A DNA stretch of 64,000 nucleotides from JAKAXS01 sp965279065 (GTDB lineage Bacteria; Pseudomonadota; Alphaproteobacteria; Rhizobiales; Hyphomicrobiaceae), in the NCBI GenBank assembly GCA_965279065.1, contig OZ257134.1, forward strand, positions 1,798,001 through 1,862,000, in the 5' to 3' direction. Positions within the stretch are counted from its first letter, which is position 1. Every line of letters begins with the position of its first letter. Below, piece by piece: positions 30,040 to 38,999 of the stretch. The position numbers were made by a program, and so were the translations under genes. Below the pieces are notes generated by a model. The model searched no databases, had not been told where the DNA came from, and worked only from the letters and a program-made list of their open reading frames with translations.

Positions 30040-31782
30040 ATGACGGTTCTGGATACCGCCACCGTAAGCGGCGAAGATGGCCGCCAGACCAGCGCAGCCA
30101 CAACCCCCGCCTCAACGGGGAGCCTGGAACCGTCGCACAAAATGGGTCTGTCCCGGCGCCAGATGATGTTCGGCGCGGGCGGCGCCGCCGCGGCCTTCGG
30201 GTTGCTGCCGGCATGGTCGCGCGCCCCAGAGCTAGCGTCTGGATACGTCTTTCATGATCGCAGCGGCAGCGGCCAGCGCCGCTTCAGCGATCCCGGCATC
30301 GCCGGCGTGCTTGTCTCCAACGGTCGCGACGTCGTGCGCACCGACGAGGATGGACGCTGGCAATTGGCCCTGCGCGACGGCGACAGCGTGTTCGTCATCA
30401 AGCCGTCGGGTTGGTCGACGCCGCTCGGCCCAAGCGGCGTGCCGACCTTCTCCTACTTGCATCAGCCGACCGGCAGTCCACTCGAGCTCAACCTGCAGTA
30501 TCCCGGCGTCGCGCCCACCGGCGCGGTGCCTCGCGGCATCGATTTCCCGCTGCGCCCAGCCGCCGAAAGCAACACGTTCGAAGCCTTGATGATGGCCGAC
30601 CCGCAGCCGCAGACCGGCCGCGAGTTGAGCTATCTCAGCGCGGACCTTGCGGCCACGGCGATGAAGTCCAACGCCGCCTTCGCCATCGTCCACGGCGACA
30701 TCGCCTTCGACGACCTGACGCTGTACCCGCGCTATCTCGACATCATCGGCAGCACCGGTCTCACGTGGCATCACTGCCCCGGCAACCATGACATGAATGC
30801 TGAAGCGACCGACAGCCGCTTCGCCTTCGAGACGTGGAAGCGCACGTTTGGACCTTGCCACTACGCCTTCCAGCACGCGCAGGCGACCTTCATCATCTTG
30901 AACAACGTCTCGCGCGTGACCGGCGGCGAGCGCAATTACGGCGCGGAGATCTCGCCCGACCAGCTTGCATTCGTCCGCAACGTGCTGGCACATGTGCCGC
31001 GCGACCAGCTGATCGTGCTGTCGATGCATATCCCGCTGATGAGCCGGCCCGATGTCGCCGATCCTGTTCCGCACGTCACCGGCACCGAGACGCTGATGCG
31101 GTTGCTGTCGTCCTACCCCCACACCGTCAGCTTCTCGGGTCACACGCATACCGCCGAGCACCACTATCTCGGCGCAGATCAGGGCTTCCTGTCGGCCGCT
31201 CCGCATCATCACAACGTGCTGGCCACGGCATCGGGCAGCTGGTGGGGCGGTCCGCTCGATCACCGCGATGTGCCAATTGCCGACTGCCAGGACGGCAGCC
31301 CGCGCGGCCACCACGTGCTCGAGGTCGAGGGCAATCGCTACACTACCCGCTTCGTTGCGGCCTCCCGCCCGGCCGATACCGCACCGATGCGCATCTCCAT
31401 CATCGGACCGGACCTGGCGCCAGGCGACCCGGTTCCGCAGCGCCGTCTCGGTACCTGCAGGCTTGTCGCCAACGTCTTCGACGGCGGCCCCAAGACAAGC
31501 CTCAGCTACGAGATCGCTCGCGTCTCGGGTGGGCCGCGGCCGATGCAGCGCGAAGCCATGTACGATCCGTCCTTCGTCGCCCTGCAGGCTCGCCCGGGCG
31601 CCAGCTTCAAGTCCTGGGTCACGCCGGTTGCATCGTCCCACATCTGGACAGCGCCCCTGCCCGAAAATCTTGCACCCGGCGCCTACCGCCTATCGGTTAT
31701 GCTGATAGATGAATACGGACGCTCCCGTGTCGGCCAGACACTGCTGGAAGTCGCCGTACCACGCGAAGACGTCCACGCCTGA
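30040..31782 (+). CDS. Tat-exported calcineurin-like metallophosphoesterase
   Basis: A 580-residue protein. The N-terminus carries a twin-arginine signal, LSRRQMMFGAGGAAAAFG, at about residues 37-54. An N-terminal beta domain (about 65-175) resembles MetallophosN. The phosphoesterase core has all main motifs: MMADPQPQT, HGDIAFDD, CPGNHD, SMHIPLMS and SGHTHTAEHHYL, consistent with a dinuclear metal site. A C-terminal beta domain (about 430-575, MetallophosC-like) closes the protein. The active enzyme should be periplasmic. The substrate is unknown; related proteins act on phosphodiesters or phospholipid head groups. It is transcribed alone as far as I can see. Confidence 0.88.
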   Translation: MTVLDTATVSGEDGRQTSAATTPASTGSLEPSHKMGLSRRQMMFGAGGAAAAFGLLPAWSRAPELASGYVFHDRSGSGQRRFSDPGIAGVLVSNGRDVVRTDEDGRWQLALRDGDSVFVIKPSGWSTPLGPSGVPTFSYLHQPTGSPLELNLQYPGVAPTGAVPRGIDFPLRPAAESNTFEALMMADPQPQTGRELSYLSADLAATAMKSNAAFAIVHGDIAFDDLTLYPRYLDIIGSTGLTWHHCPGNHDMNAEATDSRFAFETWKRTFGPCHYAFQHAQATFIILNNVSRVTGGERNYGAEISPDQLAFVRNVLAHVPRDQLIVLSMHIPLMSRPDVADPVPHVTGTETLMRLLSSYPHTVSFSGHTHTAEHHYLGADQGFLSAAPHHHNVLATASGSWWGGPLDHRDVPIADCQDGSPRGHHVLEVEGNRYTTRFVAASRPADTAPMRISIIGPDLAPGDPVPQRRLGTCRLVANVFDGGPKTSLSYEIARVSGGPRPMQREAMYDPSFVALQARPGASFKSWVTPVASSHIWTAPLPENLAPGAYRLSVMLIDEYGRSRVGQTLLEVAVPREDVHA

Positions 31783-32072
31783 CTGCAGACGACCGGTTAA
31801 TGGAACGAACCCACCCCATCCGCCGTTGACACTGACCCGTCAGCGCCGCGATCAGGTCTCAAACCCATGCCGCCTCCGCAACCCAGCGGCCCTCTCAGTG
31901 AACAAGTGTTTTCTTGTCATGATGGGCTGATGGCGCGACTGTAATTTCATAGGATCTTTAGATCCGGCGTCCATAAGGATGCCGTCAACCAATTCTATAA
32001 AAAATTTGTCGATTGTGGCATGGGTTGGCTCATTGCCTTCATAGGCCGTCGCAGCGTGAGGAGATCTAGGTC

Positions 32073-33953
32073 GTGAACATCTGGCAATCGAGCGCCTATG
32101 CCGTTCTCTTGGCGGCGCTGACCGCCACAGCGGCAATCGCGCAGTCGAAAATGGTAGTAGCGGAGGTGCGGCAGGCTAACGCCAACGCAGCCATCGAAGC
32201 TCAGCAGAATTCCCAGACAGCACCCCAGCCCGTCGAGCAGGTGCAAAGTACACGCCACGCGCTGATCGCGCCGATCCTGGCCGAGATCGAAAAGCGCAGC
32301 CTCACGCCGTCCGACGCCGCCGCCAAGAGCTGGCTGTCCGAACTTGCCGGCTACTATGGCTCGGACGGTGCCACGCCTCTTTGGGTCTACGACGGCGGCT
32401 ATCTCCCGCGCGGTTGGGAAGCCGTCACGGCCATGCACAATGCTGGCGACTTTGGCCTCGACGCCGCGGACTTCCCCGTTCCTGAAATCCTGACCAATCA
32501 GCCCTCGCAGGCCGAAGTCGTTGCCGCCGAAGTGCAGGTCTCACTCGCCGTGACCCGCTACGCCTTCTACGCCGGCGGCGGCCGCATCGACCCGACGAAA
32601 CTCAGCCTCTGGCTCGATCAGAAGAAGGCGACCGAAATTTACGCATCGGACGTCATGCGGCGCATCGCCGATAGCGGCAACGTTACCGCCGCGCTCCGCT
32701 CCTTCCACCCGCAGAACCCGCAGTTCGAACTGCTGCGCCGCGCCTACCTCGCCGAGCGCGGTGGCGCTGCCGCCCCGATGGCCGTCATCCCATCGGGCCC
32801 CGTGCTCTCGCGCGGTGATCGCGGCGCCGACGTACCGCTCATTCGCAAGCGCCTGGACGTTACCTCCGGCAGCGGCGACGAAACGCTCGTAGACCGTCCG
32901 CTCCTGAAGGCCGTCCGCGCCTTCATGTCCGAGCAGGGCTACGGCCGCAAGCGCGTGATCGACGACGAAGTACGCTCCGCGCTGTCAAAGCCGGTAGCAA
33001 CGGGTGGCGCCAAGAAGAAAGCGTTGCTGGAAAAATACGTCGCCAACATGGAACGCTGGCGTTGGGCCCCGGCCAACTTCGGTCAGCTGCACATCTGGAA
33101 TAACCTGCCCGAGTTCGAGACCCGCGTCGTCAAGGACGGCGAGGTGATCCACCAGGAACGCATCGTCATCGGCACGCCCTCGACGCAGACACCCGTCTTC
33201 TCCGATCAGATGAGCCACGTGATCTTCCAGCCGGAGTGGGGCGTACCGGAGTCCATCAAGATCCGCGATCTGCTGCCGCGCCTGCGCGGCGGCGACACCT
33301 CCGTCCTCACGCGCCGCAACATGCGCATTTACGCCGACGGCAAGGAAATCAGCCCGTCGCGCTTCAACTGGAACAAGGTCGATCCGCGCAATGTGCCGAT
33401 CGTACAGCGATCCGGCCCCTCCAATCCGCTGGGTCAGCTGAAGTTCATCTTCCCCAACGCTCACGACGTCTACATGCACGACACGCCGTCGAAAGGCCTG
33501 TTCGCTGAAAAGGAACGCACCTTCAGCCACGGCTGCATCCGCGTGCGCAACCCACAGCGCTTTGCCGAGGTCGTTCTCGGCCAGGTTGACGGCTGGACGC
33601 CGGAAGACGTGAAGCGCCAGCTCACGATCAAGGATACGCGCAAGGTCGATCTGATCACCCCGATCCCCGTCCACAACACCTACTTCACACTGGTAGCCAG
33701 CGCCGACGGCACCGTCACGCAGATGAAAGACGTCTACGGCCACGACCGCCGCGTCACCGACGCGCTCAATGGCAAGTCATTGCAGCAGATCGCGGCAGCC
33801 GACCCGGCTTTGGCCCTGAAACGCGAAAACGAGCGGCTGAAGAAGATCGTCGTCGTCAAGCGCCCACCCGCTCCGCGCTTCGATGAATGGGGCTATCCAA
33901 TCCCGACCAACGGCCGTTACCGGCCGCAGCCGCAGCCGTTCTGGTTCGACTGA
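32073..33953 (+). CDS. L,D-transpeptidase (YcbB/LdtD-like)
   Basis: A 626-residue periplasmic enzyme forming 3-3 cross-links in peptidoglycan. A signal peptide covers about residues 1-25 (YAVLLAALTATAAIAQ). An N-terminal helical scaffold comes next (VWVYDGGYLPRGW-like region near residue 105), then a peptidoglycan-binding domain (SRGDRGADVPLIRKRLDV, about 250-310). The YkuD catalytic domain has YMHDTPSKGLFAEKERTFSH and then GCIRV, giving the catalytic Cys488. The start is GTG at 32073, with AGGAGAT 9 bases upstream. The end of the gene is Pro-rich. It stands between a periplasmic phosphoesterase and the DUF72 gene. Confidence 0.93.
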   Translation: MNIWQSSAYAVLLAALTATAAIAQSKMVVAEVRQANANAAIEAQQNSQTAPQPVEQVQSTRHALIAPILAEIEKRSLTPSDAAAKSWLSELAGYYGSDGATPLWVYDGGYLPRGWEAVTAMHNAGDFGLDAADFPVPEILTNQPSQAEVVAAEVQVSLAVTRYAFYAGGGRIDPTKLSLWLDQKKATEIYASDVMRRIADSGNVTAALRSFHPQNPQFELLRRAYLAERGGAAAPMAVIPSGPVLSRGDRGADVPLIRKRLDVTSGSGDETLVDRPLLKAVRAFMSEQGYGRKRVIDDEVRSALSKPVATGGAKKKALLEKYVANMERWRWAPANFGQLHIWNNLPEFETRVVKDGEVIHQERIVIGTPSTQTPVFSDQMSHVIFQPEWGVPESIKIRDLLPRLRGGDTSVLTRRNMRIYADGKEISPSRFNWNKVDPRNVPIVQRSGPSNPLGQLKFIFPNAHDVYMHDTPSKGLFAEKERTFSHGCIRVRNPQRFAEVVLGQVDGWTPEDVKRQLTIKDTRKVDLITPIPVHNTYFTLVASADGTVTQMKDVYGHDRRVTDALNGKSLQQIAAADPALALKRENERLKKIVVVKRPPAPRFDEWGYPIPTNGRYRPQPQPFWFD

Positions 33954-34072
33954 CGCCTTCGCGCGCGGCTCAATTCAGCCTTGTTGGCCTGGGCCGCGCG
34001 AAAGACCCTCGTCCGTTGACGCCAGCAGCGGCGTCCGCCAATCTCGCGCAAACCGCCACCCGGAGAGCGCAT

Positions 34073-34918
34073 TTGGCCAAGAGCAAAACAGCAGCATCCT
34101 CCTCGCCGGCCAAGCCATTATCCAAAGCGGGCACTGTCCGCGCCGGCATCGGCGGCTGGACCTTCGAGCCGTGGCGCGGCACGTTCTATCCCGAGAAGCT
34201 GTCGCAGGCGAAGGAACTCACGTACGCCGCCCAGCAACTGACGACCATCGAGGTCAACGGCACCTACTACTCAACGCAATCCCCCAAGACCTTCGCCAAA
34301 TGGCGCAGCGAAACGCCTGAAGGCTTCGTCTTCTCGCTCAAGGGCCCGCGCTATGCCGTCAACCGCCGCGTGCTGGGCGAGGCCGGCGAATCCGTTGAGC
34401 GCTTCCTGAAGTCCGGCATCAGCGAACTGAGCGACCGTCTCGGCCCTCTGCTCTGGCAGTTTGCCCCTACCAAGAAATTCGACGCCGCAGACTTCGCCGC
34501 GTTCCTGGAGCTGCTTCCAGCAAAGCAGGACGGCGTACCGTTGCGCCACGCCCTGGAAGTCCGGCACGTGTCATTCTGCGACCCGGAATTCATCGCGCTC
34601 GCCCGCAAGCACGATGCCGCCGTGGTGTTCGCCGATCACGCCAAGTATCCCGCCATTCCCGATGTGACCGCCGGCTTCGTCTATGCCCGGCTGCAGCAGG
34701 GCAAGGACGAGATCGCCACCGCCTATCCGCCGAAGGAACTGGCCCTATGGTCCGATCGCGCCAAGGCCTGGGGCAGCGGCACTGCGCCGAAGGACCTGAA
34801 GCTCGTCGACCCGGAGCACCTGGCGCCCGTCACGCCTCGTGACGTCTTCGTGTACTTCATCCACGAGGGCAAGATCCGCGCCCCACAGGCCGCCATGGCC
34901 TTCCAGAAGCACTGCTGA
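34073..34918 (+). CDS. DUF72 family protein (YecE-like)
   Basis: A 281-residue cytoplasmic protein with a TIM-barrel-like DUF72 fold. Family motifs: RAGIGGWTFEPWRGTFYPEK near residue 24, then TTIEVNGTYYSTQSPKTFAKW, EGFVFSLKGPRYAVNRR, GPLLWQFAPTKKFD and VFVYFIHEGKIRAP near the end. The biochemical function is unknown. An upstream ATG at 33887 would overlap the L,D-transpeptidase; a TTG at 34073 is the likely start because GGAGA lies seven bases before it. About 20 Lys/Ala/Ser-rich residues precede the folded domain. Confidence 0.85.
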   Translation: MAKSKTAASSSPAKPLSKAGTVRAGIGGWTFEPWRGTFYPEKLSQAKELTYAAQQLTTIEVNGTYYSTQSPKTFAKWRSETPEGFVFSLKGPRYAVNRRVLGEAGESVERFLKSGISELSDRLGPLLWQFAPTKKFDAADFAAFLELLPAKQDGVPLRHALEVRHVSFCDPEFIALARKHDAAVVFADHAKYPAIPDVTAGFVYARLQQGKDEIATAYPPKELALWSDRAKAWGSGTAPKDLKLVDPEHLAPVTPRDVFVYFIHEGKIRAPQAAMAFQKHC

Positions 34919-35015
34919 ACCGCCAGTCGAGCGTTGCGGGACCCGCGCAAATCTGACAGCTTCCCGCGCAAACCCGCCTCCGCGCGCGACGCTCTTGCGT
35001 CAGCAAGCGCAGGCC

Positions 35016-35504
35016 ATGACACCGGAAGCCATGGACACCTACCGCGAACGCCCCTCGACGATCCCCTGGCCGCCGATTCTATGGTTCAGCGCGATGGGCC
35101 TGGCGTGGCTCGCCCAACACCTGTGGCCGCTCGCATGGCCCGGCGTCGACGATACGGCGGCGCGCCTTGTCGGCTGGGGCCTCGGCCTCGGCGGTGTCGC
35201 CCTCTTCATATGGGCCCTGCTGACCCTGCGCGCCGCCGGCACGACGGTATTGCCCGACAAGGGATCCGACGCACTCGTGACGACGGGTCCGTTCCGCCGC
35301 TTCCGCAATCCCATCTATCTGGCACAGGTGATGATCCTGCTTTGGCTCGCCGAGTACACCAAGAACCCCTGGTTCATCCTGCTCGCCTTCGTCCACGCTT
35401 GCCTCGTCACCGCCCTTGCCATCATCCCGGAGGAGCGTCATCTGGAGGCCCGCTTCGGCGAAGCCTATACCGATTATAAATCCCGGTCCCGGCGCTGGAT
35501 CTGA
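35016..35504 (+). CDS. Isoprenylcysteine carboxyl methyltransferase (ICMT)-family membrane protein
   Basis: A 162-residue integral membrane methyltransferase-like protein with four to five helices. The family core is GSDALVTTGPFRRFRNPIYL near residues 80-99, followed by a hydrophobic helix and the closing motif IIPEERHLEARFGEAYTDYK, which binds the methyl donor in this superfamily. Bacteria lack the eukaryotic prenylated substrates, so the true substrate is unknown. The ATG at 35016 is chosen; a second ATG five codons later is possible. It is one base upstream of the DUF4287 gene and 97 bases after the DUF72 gene, so these may be one operon. Confidence 0.85.
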   Translation: MTPEAMDTYRERPSTIPWPPILWFSAMGLAWLAQHLWPLAWPGVDDTAARLVGWGLGLGGVALFIWALLTLRAAGTTVLPDKGSDALVTTGPFRRFRNPIYLAQVMILLWLAEYTKNPWFILLAFVHACLVTALAIIPEERHLEARFGEAYTDYKSRSRRWI

Positions 35505-35505
35505 G

Positions 35506-36264
35506 ATGCGCGCTCCGTCCATGACCAGCGGTTACGGCGACAAGGAGCGCGAGTTCCTCAATGCATTGGAAGCCGACACCGGCCGCAGTCTGGCGCAATG
35601 GATGGATGCGATCCGCGCCGAGGGCCTGACCGAGCGCAACGACATCATCGACTGGCTGCGTCGCCAGGGATTTCGCTTCTCCCGTGCCTCCTGGTTGGAG
35701 CGCGTGCACCACAACGGCGGCAAGCCCATCTACGCCGATCGCCCCGCGGGCGAACGCACGGCTGTCCGGCGCACGCCGCGGCCCGTCTCGGCCGAACCGC
35801 GGCACGCCGGCCCTGCTCGTACCGCCTCGCCCGGCGTCCTCGGCAGCAACCCGCTTCCGACGCCCGCGCCGCCGAAGCCGGCCATGCCACCGCCTGCCGC
35901 TCCGGAAACCGTACGCCCTGCCGCGGACGCCTACGCCTCCACGGCCTCCAACGTTGCGCCCCAGAGCTTTTCCGATCCTCTAACGCCAGAGATCACCACC
36001 CTGACGGCCAAGGCCAAGGCATATCGCCCCCTGGCCGACTTTTTGTTGCGCGAGATCGCCAAGACCGTGCCCTCTACGACGTTCACCGTGCGCGGGGCGC
36101 AGATCGCCATGGCGACGGCGCGGGAATTCGCCACGTTAGCCGTCAGCGCCCGCGAACTGAAGCTCTCCATCGCGCAAGCCGGCAGCGTCTCCCTGACCGA
36201 CGCCCGCCAGGTGGACACTGCCCTGATGGCCCGCATTAAGACGGCGGCAACCACCGCGTCTTAA
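35506..36264 (+). CDS. DUF4287/DUF5655 domain protein
   Basis: A 252-residue cytoplasmic protein of unknown function. The N-terminal domain (about 15-75) has DTGRSLAQWMDAIRAEGLTE, then RNDIIDWLRRQGFRFSRASW, the DUF4287 pattern. A Pro/Ala-rich linker of about 70 residues follows. The C-terminal domain (about 165-250) has FLLREIAKTVPSTTFTVRGA and FATLAVSARELKLSIAQAGS, resembling DUF5655. The two domains occur together elsewhere, but I know of no established role. It begins one base after the ICMT-family stop. MTSGYGDKE five codons in is an alternative start. Confidence 0.75.
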   Translation: MRAPSMTSGYGDKEREFLNALEADTGRSLAQWMDAIRAEGLTERNDIIDWLRRQGFRFSRASWLERVHHNGGKPIYADRPAGERTAVRRTPRPVSAEPRHAGPARTASPGVLGSNPLPTPAPPKPAMPPPAAPETVRPAADAYASTASNVAPQSFSDPLTPEITTLTAKAKAYRPLADFLLREIAKTVPSTTFTVRGAQIAMATAREFATLAVSARELKLSIAQAGSVSLTDARQVDTALMARIKTAATTAS

Positions 36265-36362
36265 GACGAATCAGTTACCCACTCCGCTGTTGACGGCACG
36301 ACGCCGGACCATCGATTCGCCGGAATTCCGGTGCTCTGGTTCATGCCGTTGGAGGACATGGC

Positions 36363-37694
36363 ATGGTGATGATCGTCCGGATGGCCACTGTCAGGTTGGC
36401 GCTCGCCGGCGTCCTGCTGGCCGGCCTCACCGCGTCGGCGCTCCACCCCGCCCAGGCACAAACCGCCAAGCGCGACGGCATCGCCGATCTCCTGAAGCGC
36501 AACGGTGAACCCGCGATAGAAGAAGCCGCACCGCCGGCAATCGGCGCCGACGGCAAGCCTGTCCCCGCACCCGCCGATCCCCGCGCCGGCGACGCCGCAT
36601 ACGAGCAGGCGCGCCAATTGATGGCCGCCATCGATGCCATCCTCAAGGACACCGCCGAGCAGCGTTCCGAATCCAAGAAGCTTCCCGGCAAGGACGAATT
36701 CATCCTCACGCCGATCTGGACCGAGACCCGCGAGGACCGCGAGCGCAAGATCAACAATCTGCTCGATGCCGCCCTCGGCATCGCCACCGACGTGCCCGTC
36801 GTCGAGCTGCAGAAGAAGATCGAGGGCCTGCGCCGCAACATCCGCGAGCTTGAAGACCAGATCGTCGGCCTCAAGGAGAAGCAGCTCGTCGCCCCCAAGG
36901 ACGCCATGCTGCCCGGCGTGCTGAACGACACGGTCGACAGCCTCAAGGACAAAATCGCCGAGCACGAAGCCCGCATCGCCAAGAACAAGGAAGAGATCGC
37001 CACCACCAAGGCCGAGGTGCATGCCGCCCTCCAGAAAGCCGGTGTTGAACTGGAGCCTGATCAGGTCGACCTGCTGCTCGACAGCGTCCTGTCCGGCGAT
37101 CTCATCCGCCTCGTCGCCGCCTTCAACGCCGCCAAGCTCATCGATGGCCAGCTCGCCAAGCTGATGCAAGCCAGCGGCGATAACATGAACGCCTCGCGCA
37201 AGTACTTCGCCATGCATGCCGCGCTCTTCGCCATGCTGGTGCACGCTCAGAACGCGTCTATCGAGAAGATCGACACGGGCTACATGCCCAAGCTCGATGC
37301 CATCCTGAAGGACATTACGGCCGCCAAGGCCAAGACCAACGACCTTCTGAAGGCGGAGAACCGCCCCGACCAGAAGAGCGCGCTCGACGCCAACCGCGAA
37401 AGCCAGAAGCTGGCCGAGGAAGCCGCCAAGGGCTACCGCCGCTATCTGCAGCAGCAGCGCGAACAGATCGCCAATGCCCGCTCGCGTGCCACCCACGACC
37501 TGCGCATCGCCGACAACACTTACGAGACGGTGGAAGCCAGCTTCCAATTGCGCAACCTCATGCGCGACAGCTACACCTCCTTCGAGGCCATCCAGAAGCT
37601 CGAAGCCCCGACCTTCGACCAGATCTTCAAGAACGAAGAGCTGCGCAAGGAATTCGAGAACCTCACCCGCAAACTCGACACGCCCTCGAGCTGA
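36363..37694 (+). CDS. Exported coiled-coil protein of unknown function
   Basis: A 443-residue protein. A signal peptide spans about residues 1-33 (MATVRLALAGVLLAGLTASA, cleavage after AQA). The mature protein is almost entirely helical and charged. A strong coiled coil runs about residues 140-220 (VELQKKIEGLRRNIRELEDQ, then IVGLKEKQ, IAEHEARIAKNKEEIATTKA), with further helical stretches to the end. No enzymatic motif, lipobox or cysteine is visible. The start has GGAGG seven bases upstream. Length and composition suggest a periplasmic structural or scaffold protein. It is followed after a 313-base gap by a membrane protein and an HtpX-like protease. Confidence 0.75.
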   Translation: MVMIVRMATVRLALAGVLLAGLTASALHPAQAQTAKRDGIADLLKRNGEPAIEEAAPPAIGADGKPVPAPADPRAGDAAYEQARQLMAAIDAILKDTAEQRSESKKLPGKDEFILTPIWTETREDRERKINNLLDAALGIATDVPVVELQKKIEGLRRNIRELEDQIVGLKEKQLVAPKDAMLPGVLNDTVDSLKDKIAEHEARIAKNKEEIATTKAEVHAALQKAGVELEPDQVDLLLDSVLSGDLIRLVAAFNAAKLIDGQLAKLMQASGDNMNASRKYFAMHAALFAMLVHAQNASIEKIDTGYMPKLDAILKDITAAKAKTNDLLKAENRPDQKSALDANRESQKLAEEAAKGYRRYLQQQREQIANARSRATHDLRIADNTYETVEASFQLRNLMRDSYTSFEAIQKLEAPTFDQIFKNEELRKEFENLTRKLDTPSS

Positions 37695-38007
37695 CGACGC
37701 CGTCGAACATTATTTGCCGCCCTGCGTTGTCGCCATGCCCGGTCGTTCCGTTGAGAATGAGAGAATTGCCGTGGGTGCTGGCCTCACCGCCTGACGACAC
37801 CGCTTGGGGCCCCTCCTGCCCGCCCAACAAAGACGCAGCACAGCCTCAATCTTGCCTCAGGCCGTGGCCTAAACTTTCACCACGCGACTTCTCAAAAACG
37901 GGGGGAAGACGCAAACGTCAACTTGGGTTGCAGTATGAAGCCTGACGCGCGGTGTGGCGCGTTCCGGCGACCGCCTGCTGTTGTCACGCGTACTGGGGGA
38001 AGTTGCG
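37695..38007. other. Intergenic region, no supported gene
   Basis: About 313 bases between the exported coiled-coil gene and the membrane-protein gene. Short open frames occur but show no domain or ribosome binding site support. The last 100 bases include a GGGGGAAG ribosome binding site for the next gene, so its promoter is probably here. I see no terminator with a clear T-run. Confidence 0.6.
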
Positions 38008-38904
38008 ATGTTGATGCGTTCTACTGCCCACTTCACGAGCGAGGCTGCGACGTCGCGCGAGATAGCACCGTCCGACAAGCTGACCATTCGCGAACGGGTC
38101 GTCGAGACCGGCGACTGGACCATCTCCATCCCGGCCATCGCCACGGTCTCCGTCAGCGCCGAGCACCGCTCGATCTATCGCGGGGCGCTGCTGACGGCCG
38201 CGGGCATCGCCGCCCTCGGCGGTCTCGCCAACTACGTCGTCGCCCTCGTGACGCCGGCCCTGCCCATCCTGGTCGCTGCCCTGGCATTGACCGCAATCTT
38301 CGCCCTGCTCAGCGTCCGCACCCGCAGCAACTTCGTTCTGGCCTTCACCGCCAACGACGGCAGCCGCTGCAGCGTCTCCTCCACCAACCAGGCAGAGTTG
38401 AACGACATCCGCACCTTCCTCACCGAAAAGATAAACCGCCAGGACTGCCGCGCCTGCCGCGTCTTCCACCTTAACGGCGAAGGCCCGAACGCCGCCCTGG
38501 GCGTCAACGAAGCGCTGCGCGCCATCTCCGAGCGCGCCGATGCCACCGCGGTGGCCGTCTCGGCCAACGTCGCACCCGACGCGCCCCATCAGCTTGACCA
38601 GCCGATCACTCTCATTCCCACGCCCGACCCCGCGCCACCACCGCGCGACCACTCCGGCGGCGTCGACTATTCGAGCGTGCTCGCACAGGTGACTGACTTG
38701 CACCGCTTCTACGAGCGTCACCCCCAGGCCACACATATCCGCGAACGCCTGTCGGAAATGGAACTGCTGATGCGCTCCGGGACCCCGTCGGCGCCGCAGC
38801 AGATCCGCGTGCGCGAACTGGCGCTTGACCTGTCGAACATCATGTCGGCCTACCCGCACATGACCCAACTGTTCGGCCACGTCACGCGTCTCGTTAGTCG
38901 TTAA
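38008..38904 (+). CDS. Membrane protein with two N-terminal helices (DUF6232-like)
   Basis: A 298-residue protein of unknown function. Residues 20-55 form a small beta-rich start (LTIRERVVETGDWTISIPAI) of the kind seen in DUF6232 proteins. Two adjacent membrane helices follow (ALLTAAGIAALGGLANYVVA and LPILVAALALTAIFALLSV). A cytoplasmic domain comes next (FVLAFTANDGSRCSVSSTNQ, then AELNDIRTFLTEKINRQ), then a Pro-rich linker and a C-terminal helical part. The ATG at 38008 follows GGGGGAAG. It lies 95 bases upstream of the HtpX-like protease gene on the same strand, suggesting a link, possibly as a substrate or partner, which is inference only. Confidence 0.7.
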   Translation: MLMRSTAHFTSEAATSREIAPSDKLTIRERVVETGDWTISIPAIATVSVSAEHRSIYRGALLTAAGIAALGGLANYVVALVTPALPILVAALALTAIFALLSVRTRSNFVLAFTANDGSRCSVSSTNQAELNDIRTFLTEKINRQDCRACRVFHLNGEGPNAALGVNEALRAISERADATAVAVSANVAPDAPHQLDQPITLIPTPDPAPPPRDHSGGVDYSSVLAQVTDLHRFYERHPQATHIRERLSEMELLMRSGTPSAPQQIRVRELALDLSNIMSAYPHMTQLFGHVTRLVSR

Positions 38905-38999
38905 ACACCGCGCTTCGCAGTGAACACTGTCATTTTGGGTCTTGATTGTTCCGCAATCTCGCAGAAAGTCTGCAGTTGAAAGCCTGCGGAGATCCAATC